DNA of 64,000 bases, from the NCBI RefSeq assembly GCF_039543505.1, contig NZ_BAABJW010000001.1, positions 1,144,452 through 1,208,451 on the forward strand, written 5' to 3'. Both the position numbers and the translations under genes were made by a program. This document shows positions 44,953 through 53,184 of the stretch, piece by piece (the first letter of the stretch is position 1; the number at the start of each line of letters is the position of its first letter). The notes under the pieces are model-generated. The model saw only the letters and a program-made list of their open reading frames with translations. It was not told where the DNA came from and did no database searches. Source of the stretch: Litoribaculum gwangyangense (GTDB taxonomy: Bacteria > Bacteroidota > Bacteroidia > Flavobacteriales > Flavobacteriaceae).

Positions 44953-45581
44953 TGAAAGTAGCAGTTTTAGATATAAACGGAAAAGATACAGGTAGAAAGG
45001 CAGACCTTTCTAAAGATGTATTTGCTATTGAGCCTAATAATCACGCAGTATATTTGGATGTTAAACAATACTTAGCAAACCAACGTCAAGGTACTCACAA
45101 ATCGAAAGAAAGAGCTGAGATATCAGGAAGTACTCGTAAGATTAAAAAGCAAAAAGGAACTGGTACTGCCAGAGCAGGAAGTATTAAGTCTGGTGTTTTT
45201 AAAGGTGGTGGACGCATGTTTGGTCCTAGACCAAGAAATTACAGTTTCAAACTTAATAAAAACGTGAAGCGTTTGGCGCGTAAATCGGCTTTAAGTATTA
45301 AAGCAGGTGAGCAGTCTATAACAGTTTTAGAAGACTTTAATTTTGATACTGTAAAGACTAAGAATTTTACAGCAGTTTTAAAGGCTTTAAATCTTGAAAA
45401 CAAAAAATCTTTGTTTGTGTTGGGAGCGTCAAATAATAATGTATATTTGTCATCGCGCAATTTGAAAGGCTCTGAAGTTATAACTTCTTCAGAATTAAGC
45501 ACTTACAAAATATTAAATGCAAATCAAGTAGTGCTTTTGGAAGGTGCTTTAGAAGGAATTGAAACAAATTTAAGTAAATAG
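44952..45581 (+). CDS. rplD: 50S ribosomal protein L4
   Basis: 209 residues. L4 lines the exit tunnel and in E. coli represses the S10 operon. The tunnel loop is GTGTARAGSIKSGVFKGGGR (about residues 71-90), followed by FGPRPRNYSFKLNKN. Starts within the stop codon of rplC, so translation is probably coupled. No E. coli-type S10 leader was identified. Confidence 0.97.
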   Translation: MKVAVLDINGKDTGRKADLSKDVFAIEPNNHAVYLDVKQYLANQRQGTHKSKERAEISGSTRKIKKQKGTGTARAGSIKSGVFKGGGRMFGPRPRNYSFKLNKNVKRLARKSALSIKAGEQSITVLEDFNFDTVKTKNFTAVLKALNLENKKSLFVLGASNNNVYLSSRNLKGSEVITSSELSTYKILNANQVVLLEGALEGIETNLSK

Positions 45582-45586
45582 AAACC

Positions 45587-45877
45587 ATGAGTATCTTAAT
45601 TAAACCTATAATCACAGAAAAAGCGACAGCTGATAGCGAGTTAAGAAACTGCTACACTTTCGCGGTGAATACAAAGGCGAACAAGGTAGAAATCAAAAAA
45701 GCGGTTGAGGCTGCTTATGGTGTTTCTGTTGAAAAAGTTCGTACTATAAATGTCCGTCCAGATAGAAGAACCCGTTACACAAAAACAGGTATTCAACATG
45801 GTAAAACAAATGCTGTTAAAAAAGCAATTGTACAACTGGCGGAAGGTGAAATGATTGATTTATACAGTAACATGTAA
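45587..45877 (+). CDS. rplW: 50S ribosomal protein L23
   Basis: 96 residues. L23 sits at the tunnel exit and is the docking site for trigger factor and SRP. Recognised by ILIKPIITEKATADSE and VNTKANKVEIKKAVEAAYGV. Lies 5 bp after rplD and 10 bp before rplB. Confidence 0.97.
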   Translation: MSILIKPIITEKATADSELRNCYTFAVNTKANKVEIKKAVEAAYGVSVEKVRTINVRPDRRTRYTKTGIQHGKTNAVKKAIVQLAEGEMIDLYSNM

Positions 45878-45887
45878 TTAAAGACTA

Positions 45888-46715
45888 ATGTCAGTAAGAA
45901 AATTAAAACCAATCACACCAGGACAGCGATTTAGAGTAGTAAATGGATTTGACGCCATTACTACTGATAAGCCGGAGAAAAGTTTATTAGCTCCGAATAA
46001 AAAGTCTGGTGGTAGAAACAGTCAAGGAAAAATGACCATGCGCTACATAGGTGGAGGTCATAAAAAGAAGTATCGTGTCATCGATTTCAAACGAAACAAA
46101 ACTGGTATTCCAGCTGAAGTTAAGTCTATTGAATACGATCCAAACAGAACCGCTTTTATCGCATTATTGAACTATCAAGATGGTGAAAAAAGATATATCA
46201 TTGCTCAAAATGGTTTGCAAGTTGGGCAAAACGTGGTATCAGGTAAAGAAGGTGTGGCTCCTGAAATTGGAAATGCTATGCCTTTAAGCGAAATTCCATT
46301 AGGAACTATTATTTCTTGTGTTGAATTACGTCCAGGACAAGGTGCTGTTATGGCACGTAGTGCTGGTGCTTTTGCTCAGTTAATGGCAAGAGATGGTAAA
46401 TTCGCTACTATTAAATTACCATCAGGTGAAACCAGATTGGTTTTAGTTACTTGTATGGCTACTATTGGAGTGGTGTCTAACTCAGACCATCAGTTATTAG
46501 TATCTGGAAAAGCAGGTAGAACAAGATGGTTAGGAAGAAGACCTCGTACAAGACCAGTGGTAATGAACCCAGTAGATCACCCAATGGGTGGTGGTGAAGG
46601 TAGAGCTTCAGGTGGACACCCACGTTCTAGAAAAGGTATTCCAGCTAAAGGTTACAGAACCCGTTCTAAAAAGAATGCAAGTAATAAATATATTGTAGAA
46701 CGTAGAAAGAAATAA
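45888..46715 (+). CDS. rplB: 50S ribosomal protein L2
   Basis: 275 residues. L2 is needed for subunit joining and peptidyl transferase. The universal C-terminal segment VVMNPVDHPMGGGEGRASGG (about residues 223-242) contains the conserved His. The N-terminal KSGGRNSQGKMTMRYIGGGH binds rRNA. Confidence 0.98.
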   Translation: MSVRKLKPITPGQRFRVVNGFDAITTDKPEKSLLAPNKKSGGRNSQGKMTMRYIGGGHKKKYRVIDFKRNKTGIPAEVKSIEYDPNRTAFIALLNYQDGEKRYIIAQNGLQVGQNVVSGKEGVAPEIGNAMPLSEIPLGTIISCVELRPGQGAVMARSAGAFAQLMARDGKFATIKLPSGETRLVLVTCMATIGVVSNSDHQLLVSGKAGRTRWLGRRPRTRPVVMNPVDHPMGGGEGRASGGHPRSRKGIPAKGYRTRSKKNASNKYIVERRKK

Positions 46716-46718
46716 GAC

Positions 46719-46997
46719 ATGGCAAGATCATTAAAAAAAGGACCTTACGTTCATTATAAATTAGAGAAAAAAGTAGCTGCAAACGTAGAAGCTAACAAAA
46801 AAACCGTAATCAAAACTTGGTCTAGAGCTAGTATGATTACTCCAGATTTTGTAGGACAAACAATAGCAGTACATAATGGCCGTCAATTTGTTCCAGTATA
46901 TGTTACTGAAAACATGGTAGGTCATAAATTAGGAGAATTTTCACCAACACGTTCATTCCGTGGGCATGCAGGTGCTAAAAATAAAGGTAAAAAGTAG
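46719..46997 (+). CDS. rpsS: 30S ribosomal protein S19
   Basis: 92 residues. Head protein that contacts the A-site finger and S13. Recognised by MARSLKKGPYVHYKLEKK, the loop IKTWSRASMITPDFVG and KLGEFSPTRSFRGH. Only 3 bp follow rplB. Confidence 0.98.
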   Translation: MARSLKKGPYVHYKLEKKVAANVEANKKTVIKTWSRASMITPDFVGQTIAVHNGRQFVPVYVTENMVGHKLGEFSPTRSFRGHAGAKNKGKK

Positions 46998-47003
46998 TAA
47001 GCT

Positions 47004-47411
47004 ATGGGAAGTCGTAAAAAACAAATGGCAGACGCTATTAAGGAAGGAAAGAAACAAGTTGCTTTTGCCAAACTTAATAATTGTCCTACATCACCAAGAA
47101 AAATGCGTTTAGTAGCCGATTTAGTAAGAGGTGAAAAAGTAGAACATGCACTTAATATATTAAAATTCAACCAAAAAGAAGCATCTGGTAAATTAGAGAA
47201 ATTGTTATTGTCTGCAATTGCAAACTGGCAATCTAAAAATGAAGATGCTAATATTGAAGAGGCTGAATTGGTAGTTAAGGAGATTAGAGTTGATGGCGGA
47301 TCTATGTTAAAAAGATTGCGTCCAGCACCTCAAGGTCGTGCACACAGAATAAGAAAACGTTCTAACCACGTTACATTAGTAGTTGGAGCTAACAATAACA
47401 CACAAAGCTAA
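47004..47411 (+). CDS. rplV: 50S ribosomal protein L22
   Basis: 135 residues. L22 forms the constriction of the exit tunnel with L4. The globular part begins LNNCPTSPRKMRLVADLVRG, and the hairpin GGSMLKRLRPAPQGRAHRIR (about residues 97-116) carries the macrolide-related tip, without a visible insertion or deletion. Confidence 0.97.
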   Translation: MGSRKKQMADAIKEGKKQVAFAKLNNCPTSPRKMRLVADLVRGEKVEHALNILKFNQKEASGKLEKLLLSAIANWQSKNEDANIEEAELVVKEIRVDGGSMLKRLRPAPQGRAHRIRKRSNHVTLVVGANNNTQS

Positions 47412-47420
47412 GATAGAAGT

Positions 47421-48143
47421 ATGGGACAAAAAACAAATCCAATCGGAAATCGCTTAGGTATTATCAGAGGATGGGAATCTAACTGGTACGGAGGAGATGA
47501 TTATGGTGATAAGCTTGCTGAAGACGATAAAATTAGAAAATACGTTCATGTACGTTTATCTAAAGCTAGTGTAAGTAGAGTAATTATTGAGCGTACACTT
47601 AAACTTGTAACCGTTACTATCACTACTGCTAGACCTGGTATCATTATCGGAAAAGGTGGTCAAGAGGTAGACAAGTTGAAAGAAGAACTTAAAAAGATTA
47701 CTGGTAAAGAAGTTCAGATTAACATCTTTGAAATTAAAAGACCTGAACTTGATGCATTTTTAGTAGCATCTAGTATTGCCCGTCAAATAGAAAATAGAAT
47801 TTCGTATCGTCGTGCAATCAAAATGGCTATTGCTGCTACAATGCGTATGAACGCTGAAGGAATAAAAATTCAAATTAGTGGTCGTTTAAATGGTGCTGAA
47901 ATGGCCCGTAGCGAGCATTACAAAGAAGGACGTATTCCTTTATCAACCTTTAGAGCCGATATAGACTATGCTTTAGTTGAGGCACACACTACTTATGGTA
48001 GATTGGGTGTTAAAGTATGGATTATGAAAGGTGAAGTATATGGTAAAAGAGAGCTTTCTCCGCTTGTTGGTTTATCTAAGAAGCAAGGAAAAGGTGGAGC
48101 AGGAGCAGGACGTGGAACAAAAGCACCTCGTCGTAGAAAGTAA
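47421..48143 (+). CDS. rpsC: 30S ribosomal protein S3
   Basis: 240 residues. At the mRNA entry site, with helicase-like activity on mRNA. The KH domain GXXG-type loop is PGIIIGKGGQEVDKLKEEL (about residues 73-91). The tail KKQGKGGAGAGRGTKAPRRRK is basic and disordered. Confidence 0.98.
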   Translation: MGQKTNPIGNRLGIIRGWESNWYGGDDYGDKLAEDDKIRKYVHVRLSKASVSRVIIERTLKLVTVTITTARPGIIIGKGGQEVDKLKEELKKITGKEVQINIFEIKRPELDAFLVASSIARQIENRISYRRAIKMAIAATMRMNAEGIKIQISGRLNGAEMARSEHYKEGRIPLSTFRADIDYALVEAHTTYGRLGVKVWIMKGEVYGKRELSPLVGLSKKQGKGGAGAGRGTKAPRRRK

Positions 48144-48164
48144 TTTTTTATAAAGTAAAGAAAA

Positions 48165-48584
48165 ATGTTACAGCCTAAAAGAACAAAATTTCGTAAGCAG
48201 CAAAAGGGACGTATGAAGGGGATCTCTCAAAGAGGTCACCAACTTTCTAACGGTACTTTTGGAATAAAAGCATTAGACTCAAATTTTTTAACATCGCGTC
48301 AAATTGAAGCAGCACGTATTGCCGCTACACGTTACATGAAAAGAGAAGGGCAACTTTGGATTAAAATATTTCCAGATAAGCCTATTACCAAAAAACCTCT
48401 TGAAGTACGTATGGGTAAAGGAAAAGGTGCTGTTGAATATTGGGTAGCCGTTGTAAAACCAGGTAGAGTTTTATTTGAAATAGGTGGTGTGCCATTAGAC
48501 GTAGCTAAAGAAGCATTGCGTTTAGCAGCACAAAAGTTACCTGTAAAAACTAAGTTTTTAATCGCTAGAGATTACGAAGCATAA
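48165..48584 (+). CDS. rplP: 50S ribosomal protein L16
   Basis: 139 residues. L16 positions the A-site tRNA. Recognised by MLQPKRTKFRKQQKGRMKG at the start and RMGKGKGAVEYWVAVVKPGR (about residues 82-101), which contains the loop close to the A-site tRNA. Confidence 0.98.
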   Translation: MLQPKRTKFRKQQKGRMKGISQRGHQLSNGTFGIKALDSNFLTSRQIEAARIAATRYMKREGQLWIKIFPDKPITKKPLEVRMGKGKGAVEYWVAVVKPGRVLFEIGGVPLDVAKEALRLAAQKLPVKTKFLIARDYEA

Positions 48585-48597
48585 TTTATTTGATATT

Positions 48598-48789
48598 ATG
48601 AAACAATCAGAAATTAAAGAATTATCTGTAGCTGAGTTACAAGAGAAGCTTGGTGAAACAAAAAAGAGTTATTCAGACCTAAAATTGGCTCATGCAATAT
48701 CTCCTTTAGAAAATCCAATTCAACTGCGTGCTATGAGAAGAACGGTAGCTAGAATTGCGACTGAATTAACTAAAAGAGAATTACAATAA
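48598..48789 (+). CDS. rpmC: 50S ribosomal protein L29
   Basis: 63-residue two-helix protein next to L23 at the tunnel exit. Recognised by EIKELSVAELQEKLGETKKS and NPIQLRAMRRTVARIATEL. A 13-bp gap follows rplP. Confidence 0.96.
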   Translation: MKQSEIKELSVAELQEKLGETKKSYSDLKLAHAISPLENPIQLRAMRRTVARIATELTKRELQ

Positions 48790-48801
48790 TTCTGCTGAAA
48801 G

Positions 48802-49059
48802 ATGGAAACAAGAAATTTAAGAAAAGAACGTATAGGAGTTGTTACAAGTAACAAAATGCAGAAATCAATAGTGGTTGCTGAAGTTAAAAAAGTAAAACAC
48901 CCTATGTATGGAAAGTTCGTGTTAAAAACTAAAAAATATGTTGCACACGACGAAACAAACGATTGTAACATTGGTGATACTGTAAAGATCATGGAAACAA
49001 GACCTTTAAGTAAATCTAAATGTTGGAGATTAGTTGAAATCATAGAAAGAGCTAAATAA
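48802..49059 (+). CDS. rpsQ: 30S ribosomal protein S17
   Basis: 85 residues, an early-binding OB-fold protein of the 30S body. Recognised by RKERIGVVTSNKMQKSIVV and GDTVKIMETRPLSKSKCWRL. It is 2 bp from rplN. Confidence 0.97.
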   Translation: METRNLRKERIGVVTSNKMQKSIVVAEVKKVKHPMYGKFVLKTKKYVAHDETNDCNIGDTVKIMETRPLSKSKCWRLVEIIERAK

Positions 49060-49061
49060 TT

Positions 49062-49430
49062 ATGTTACAGCAAGAATCAAGATTAAAAGTAGCAGATAAC
49101 ACTGGAGCAAAGGAAGTTTTAACTATCCGTGTTCTAGGAGGTACTAAAAGAAGATATGCTTCAGTAGGAGACAAAATTGTTGTTTCAGTTAAAGACGCAA
49201 CTCCTAATGGAAACATTAAAAAAGGTGCTGTTTCAACTGCAGTTGTTGTTCGTACAACTAAGGAAGTAAGAAGGCCAGATGGATCTTATATAAGATTTGA
49301 TGATAATGCTTGTGTACTTTTAAATCCTCAAGGAGAAATGAGAGGAACACGTGTATTTGGTCCTGTTGCTAGAGAACTTCGTGATAAACAATTCATGAAG
49401 ATTGTATCATTAGCACCAGAGGTGCTTTAA
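49062..49430 (+). CDS. rplN: 50S ribosomal protein L14
   Basis: 122 residues, located at the subunit interface where it forms bridge B8. Starts MLQQESRLKVADNTGAKEVL and contains RPDGSYIRFDDNACVLLN and RGTRVFGPVARELRDK, all family signatures. Confidence 0.98.
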   Translation: MLQQESRLKVADNTGAKEVLTIRVLGGTKRRYASVGDKIVVSVKDATPNGNIKKGAVSTAVVVRTTKEVRRPDGSYIRFDDNACVLLNPQGEMRGTRVFGPVARELRDKQFMKIVSLAPEVL

Positions 49431-49443
49431 TACATTATTTAAG

Positions 49444-49755
49444 ATGACAAAGCTTAAAATAAAAACTGGAGATACCGTAAAAGTAATTGCTGGAGACCAT
49501 AAAGGTTCAGAAGGTAAGGTACAAAAGGTATTAATAGACAAGAACAAAGCCATTGTAGAAGGCGTAAACTTGGTAAAGAAACACACAAAACCAAGTGCAC
49601 AAAACCCTCAAGGTGGTATCGTAGAGAAAGAAGCGGCTATTCATATTTCCAATTTATCATTGTTAACCTCAAAAGGGGAAACAACTAGAATTGGTTATAG
49701 AATGGAGGGCGATAAAAAAGTAAGATTCTCAAAAAAATCTAACGAAGTAATATAG
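49444..49755 (+). CDS. rplX: 50S ribosomal protein L24
   Basis: 103 residues, an assembly initiator of the 50S subunit. The KOW motif is IKTGDTVKVIAGDHKGSEGK (about residues 6-25), and the middle reads VNLVKKHTKPSAQNPQGGI, typical of the family. Confidence 0.97.
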   Translation: MTKLKIKTGDTVKVIAGDHKGSEGKVQKVLIDKNKAIVEGVNLVKKHTKPSAQNPQGGIVEKEAAIHISNLSLLTSKGETTRIGYRMEGDKKVRFSKKSNEVI

Positions 49756-49757
49756 TT

Positions 49758-50309
49758 ATGGCATATTCACCTAGACTTAAAGAAGAGTACAAAAGCAGAG
49801 TAATTGCAGCTCTTACAGACGAATTTGGATATAAAAATGTAATGCAAGTTCCTAAACTTAAAAAGATAGTAATATCTAAAGGTGTTGGAGCCGCCGTTGC
49901 AGACAAAAAGTTAATTGACTACGCAGTAGAGGAATTAACTATGATATCTGGTCAAAAAGCCGTAGCTACTATTTCTAAAAAAGACGTGGCGTCTTTCAAA
50001 TTACGTAAAGGCATGCCAATTGGCGCTAAAGTGACTTTACGTGGCGAAAGAATGTATGAGTTTTTAGATAGATTGGTTACTTCAGCCTTACCACGAGTAA
50101 GAGATTTTAACGGAATTAAAGCTACAGGTTTTGACGGACGTGGTAACTACAATTTAGGAGTTACTGAACAAATTATTTTCCCAGAAATAAACATTGATAA
50201 GGTAAATAAAATTTCTGGTATGGACATCACATTTGTAACATCTGCAGATACTGATAAAGAAGCAAAATCATTATTAACTGAATTAGGGTTACCTTTTAAA
50301 AAGAATTAA
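49758..50309 (+). CDS. rplE: 50S ribosomal protein L5
   Basis: 183 residues, binds 5S rRNA with L18 and makes a bridge to S13. Recognised by QKAVATISKKDVASFKLRKG and NFNGIKATGF-type loop RDFNGIKATGFDGRGNYNLG. 2 bp after rplX, 3 bp before rpsN. Confidence 0.97.
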   Translation: MAYSPRLKEEYKSRVIAALTDEFGYKNVMQVPKLKKIVISKGVGAAVADKKLIDYAVEELTMISGQKAVATISKKDVASFKLRKGMPIGAKVTLRGERMYEFLDRLVTSALPRVRDFNGIKATGFDGRGNYNLGVTEQIIFPEINIDKVNKISGMDITFVTSADTDKEAKSLLTELGLPFKKN

Positions 50310-50312
50310 GAT

Positions 50313-50582
50313 ATGGCTAAAGAATCAATGAAAGCCCGTGAGGTAAAAAGAGCTAAAACAGTAGCTAAGTATGCTGAAAAACGTAAAGCTTTAAAGGAAG
50401 CTGGCGATTATGAAGCATTACAAAAGTTACCCAAAAATGCCTCCCCAATTCGTGTGCATAATAGATGTAAATTAACAGGAAGACCTAGAGGGTATATGAG
50501 AACTTTTGGTATATCTCGTGTAACTTTTAGAGAAATGGCCAACCAAGGTTTAATTCCTGGAGTAAGAAAAGCTAGTTGGTAA
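50313..50582 (+). CDS. rpsN: 30S ribosomal protein S14, zinc-free form
   Basis: 89 residues. The long form without the CxxC-CxxC zinc ribbon; only one Cys remains in RVHNRCKLTGRPRGYMRTFG. It ends NQGLIPGVRKASW as in the family. A 68-nt spacer follows before rpsH, longer than most gaps here. Confidence 0.97.
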   Translation: MAKESMKAREVKRAKTVAKYAEKRKALKEAGDYEALQKLPKNASPIRVHNRCKLTGRPRGYMRTFGISRVTFREMANQGLIPGVRKASW

Positions 50583-50650
50583 TATTATTTTAATAATCAG
50601 ATTTAAGGTTCGAAATAGTTCGAAAACCAAAATCACAAAATCAATTCATT

Positions 50651-51049
50651 ATGTATTCAGATCCAATTGCGGATTATTTAACAAGAATTAGAAACGCAGT
50701 ACGTGCCAACCACAGAGTGGTGGAGATACCAGCATCTAATTTGAAAAAGGACATCACTAAAATATTATTCGAACAAGGATATATTTTAAGTTACAAATTT
50801 GATGATTCTACTGTACAAGGAACAATTAAGATTGCTCTTAAGTACAACAAAGAAACTAAAGAACCAGTAATTAAAAAACTTCAAAGAATCAGTAAACCAG
50901 GTTTACGTAAGTATGCCGGTGCTGATGAATTACCTAGAATTCTTAATGGTCTTGGTATTGCTATTGTTTCAACTTCTCATGGGGTTATGACAGGTAAACA
51001 AGCCAAAAGAGATAATGTAGGAGGTGAAGTTTTATGTTATGTGTACTAA
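50651..51049 (+). CDS. rpsH: 30S ribosomal protein S8
   Basis: 132 residues, central-domain binder that in E. coli represses the spc operon. Recognised by SDPIADYLTRIRNAVRANH and the C-terminal GIAIVSTSHGVMTGKQAKR. No S8 target structure could be demonstrated by eye in the preceding 68-nt spacer. Confidence 0.97.
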   Translation: MYSDPIADYLTRIRNAVRANHRVVEIPASNLKKDITKILFEQGYILSYKFDDSTVQGTIKIALKYNKETKEPVIKKLQRISKPGLRKYAGADELPRILNGLGIAIVSTSHGVMTGKQAKRDNVGGEVLCYVY

Positions 51050-51067
51050 TTTAAAAACCAGAAAGAA

Positions 51068-51610
51068 ATGTCAAGAATAGGAAATAATCCAGTAGCCATT
51101 CCAGAAGGTGTAACAGTAGACGTTAAAGATGGCGTAGTAACTGTAAAAGGAAAATTAGGAGAGTTAACACAAAATTACGATTCTGTTGAGATAAAAGTTG
51201 AAGATGGTAACGTTTGGGTTACACGTTCTTCAGACACTAAAGATCAAAAAGCTAAGCATGGTTTATATAGATCTTTAATGAACAATATGATTGCAGGTGT
51301 ATCTAAAGGGTGGACAAAACAATTAGAATTGGTTGGTGTAGGTTACAGAGCTTCTAACCAAGGACAAAAATTAGATTTAGCCTTAGGATTTTCTCATAAT
51401 ATTATATTAGATGTGGCTCCAGAAGTAACTGTAGAGACAGTATCTGAAAAAGGAAAAAATCCAATTGTAAAATTAACATCATTCGATAAACAACTTGTTG
51501 GTCAAGTAGCAGCAAAAATCCGAGGTTTTAGAAAACCAGAACCTTACAAAGGAAAAGGAATCAAGTTTGTTGGTGAAGTAATAAGAAGAAAAGCAGGTAA
51601 ATCAGCTTAA
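51068..51610 (+). CDS. rplF: 50S ribosomal protein L6
   Basis: 180 residues in two similar domains near the GTPase-associated centre. Recognised by SRIGNNPVAIPEGVTVDVKD and the C-terminal KIRGFRKPEPYKGKGIKFVG, the most conserved part of the protein. Confidence 0.97.
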   Translation: MSRIGNNPVAIPEGVTVDVKDGVVTVKGKLGELTQNYDSVEIKVEDGNVWVTRSSDTKDQKAKHGLYRSLMNNMIAGVSKGWTKQLELVGVGYRASNQGQKLDLALGFSHNIILDVAPEVTVETVSEKGKNPIVKLTSFDKQLVGQVAAKIRGFRKPEPYKGKGIKFVGEVIRRKAGKSA

Positions 51611-51620
51611 TAATTAAGTT

Positions 51621-51977
51621 ATGGCATTGACAAAGAACGAAAGAAGACTAAGAATAAAAAACAGAATCCGTAAGGTTGTTTCTGGTACAGAAGCAAGACC
51701 TAGATTAGCTGTTTACAGAAGTAATAAAGAAATTTATGCTCAAATAGTTGATGATGTAACTGGTGTCACTATCAGTGCAGCGTCTTCAAGAGATAAAGAC
51801 ATTAATTCAGCGAAAGCAACTAAGTCTGAAGTTGCTAAGTTAGTAGGTAAAGTACTTGCTGAGAAAGCTTTAAAAGCTGGTGTAGAAACTATCGCTTTTG
51901 ATAGAGGAGGTTACTTATACCATGGTAGAGTTAAATCATTAGCTGAAGGAGCTAGAGAAGGCGGACTTAAATTCTAA
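51621..51977 (+). CDS. rplR: 50S ribosomal protein L18
   Basis: 118 residues, binds 5S rRNA with L5. Recognised by RLRIKNRIRKVVSGTEARPR and the final FDRGGYLYHGRVKSLAEGAR. 7 bp separate it from rpsE. Confidence 0.97.
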   Translation: MALTKNERRLRIKNRIRKVVSGTEARPRLAVYRSNKEIYAQIVDDVTGVTISAASSRDKDINSAKATKSEVAKLVGKVLAEKALKAGVETIAFDRGGYLYHGRVKSLAEGAREGGLKF

Positions 51978-51984
51978 AAATATT

Positions 51985-52509
51985 ATGTTTCAAAAATATA
52001 AAAGTGCAGAGTTAGTAAAACCAGGTGGATTAGATCTTAAAGATCGTTTGGTTGGTGTTCAAAGAGTTACTAAGGTAACTAAAGGTGGTAGAGCATTTGG
52101 TTTTTCAGCAATTGTAGTAGTTGGTGATGAGGCAGGTGTTGTAGGACAAGGTTTAGGAAAATCTAAAGACGTTGCTAGTGCTATTGCAAAAGCTGTTGAA
52201 GACGCTAAGAAAAACCTAGTTCGTATTCCTCTTAAAGGAAAAACTTTACCACACGAACAAAAAGGTAAATATGGTGGAGCCAGAGTAAATATTATTCCTG
52301 CAGCAGAAGGTACAGGTGTAATTGCTGGTGGTGCTGTAAGAACAGTATTAGAGGCAGTAGGTGTACATGATGTATTATCTAAATCTCAAGGATCATCAAA
52401 TCCTCATAATGTAGTAAAAGCAACGTTTGATGCTTTATTGCAATTAAGAGATGCCAAAACCATTGCTAAAGATAGAGGTATTTCACTTGAACAGGTTTTT
52501 AACGCTTAA
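51985..52509 (+). CDS. rpsE: 30S ribosomal protein S5
   Basis: 174 residues, at the mRNA entry and involved in decoding accuracy. The N-terminal double-stranded-RNA-like domain contains RVTKVTKGGRAFGFSAIVVV, and the C-terminal part GAGVIAGG-like loop is EGTGVIAGGAVRTVLEAVGV. Next gene is the small rpmD. Confidence 0.98.
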   Translation: MFQKYKSAELVKPGGLDLKDRLVGVQRVTKVTKGGRAFGFSAIVVVGDEAGVVGQGLGKSKDVASAIAKAVEDAKKNLVRIPLKGKTLPHEQKGKYGGARVNIIPAAEGTGVIAGGAVRTVLEAVGVHDVLSKSQGSSNPHNVVKATFDALLQLRDAKTIAKDRGISLEQVFNA

Positions 52510-52520
52510 TATAGACAGGA

Positions 52521-52700
52521 ATGGCAAAGATTAAAGTAACAAAAGTTAAAAGCGCTATCAATCGTACGCAAAGACAAAAAAGAACTTTAGAAGCTCTAGG
52601 TCTTAAAAGGATTGGTCAAGTAAAAGAGCACGAGGCTACACCAAATATTCTTGGTATGGTTGCTAAAGTTTCACATTTAGTTTCTGTTGAGGAAGCTTAA
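52521..52700 (+). CDS. rpmD: 50S ribosomal protein L30
   Basis: A 59-residue gene found by reading the gap between rpsE and rplO. The protein begins MAKIKVTKVKSAINRTQRQK and continues with LEALGLKRIGQVKEHEATPN, matching L30. It ends KVSHLVSVEEA-stop. Position and spacing (11 bp after rpsE, 16 bp before rplO) are those of the spc operon. Confidence 0.96.
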   Translation: MAKIKVTKVKSAINRTQRQKRTLEALGLKRIGQVKEHEATPNILGMVAKVSHLVSVEEA

Positions 52701-52716
52701 AAATATAAACTGAAAA

Positions 52717-53169
52717 ATGGATTTAAGTAATTTAAAACCTGCAGAAGGTTCAGTAAAAAACCAAGGAAAAAGAATAGGTAGAGGACAAGGTTCTGGAAAA
52801 GGTGGTACTGCTACACGTGGTCACAAAGGAGCTAAATCACGTTCTGGTTATTCTAAAAAGGTAGGATTCGAAGGTGGACAAATGCCTCTTCAAAGACGTG
52901 TTCCCAAATTTGGTTTTACAAACGTTAACCGTGTGGAGTATCAAGGTATCAATTTAGATACATTACAACAATTGGTTGACGATAAGAAAATAAAAGATAC
53001 AGTAGATTTTGAAACCTTGTTCACAAATCGTTTAGCTGGAAAAAATGACCTAGTTAAAATTTTGGGACGCGGTGAATTAAAAGCAAAATTAAAAGTATCT
53101 GCTCATAAGTTTACTGCTTCAGCAAAAGCTGCTATTGAAGCTGCTGGAGGAGAAGCTGTAACTTTATAA
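52717..53169 (+). CDS. rplO: 50S ribosomal protein L15
   Basis: 150 residues, a late assembly protein. The glycine-rich N-terminus RIGRGQGSGKGGTATRGHKG and KVGFEGGQMPLQRRVPKFGF identify it, and KFTASAKAAIEAAGGEAVTL closes it. 15 bp before secY. Confidence 0.97.
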   Translation: MDLSNLKPAEGSVKNQGKRIGRGQGSGKGGTATRGHKGAKSRSGYSKKVGFEGGQMPLQRRVPKFGFTNVNRVEYQGINLDTLQQLVDDKKIKDTVDFETLFTNRLAGKNDLVKILGRGELKAKLKVSAHKFTASAKAAIEAAGGEAVTL

Positions 53170-53184
53170 GACTTTATTTTAAGT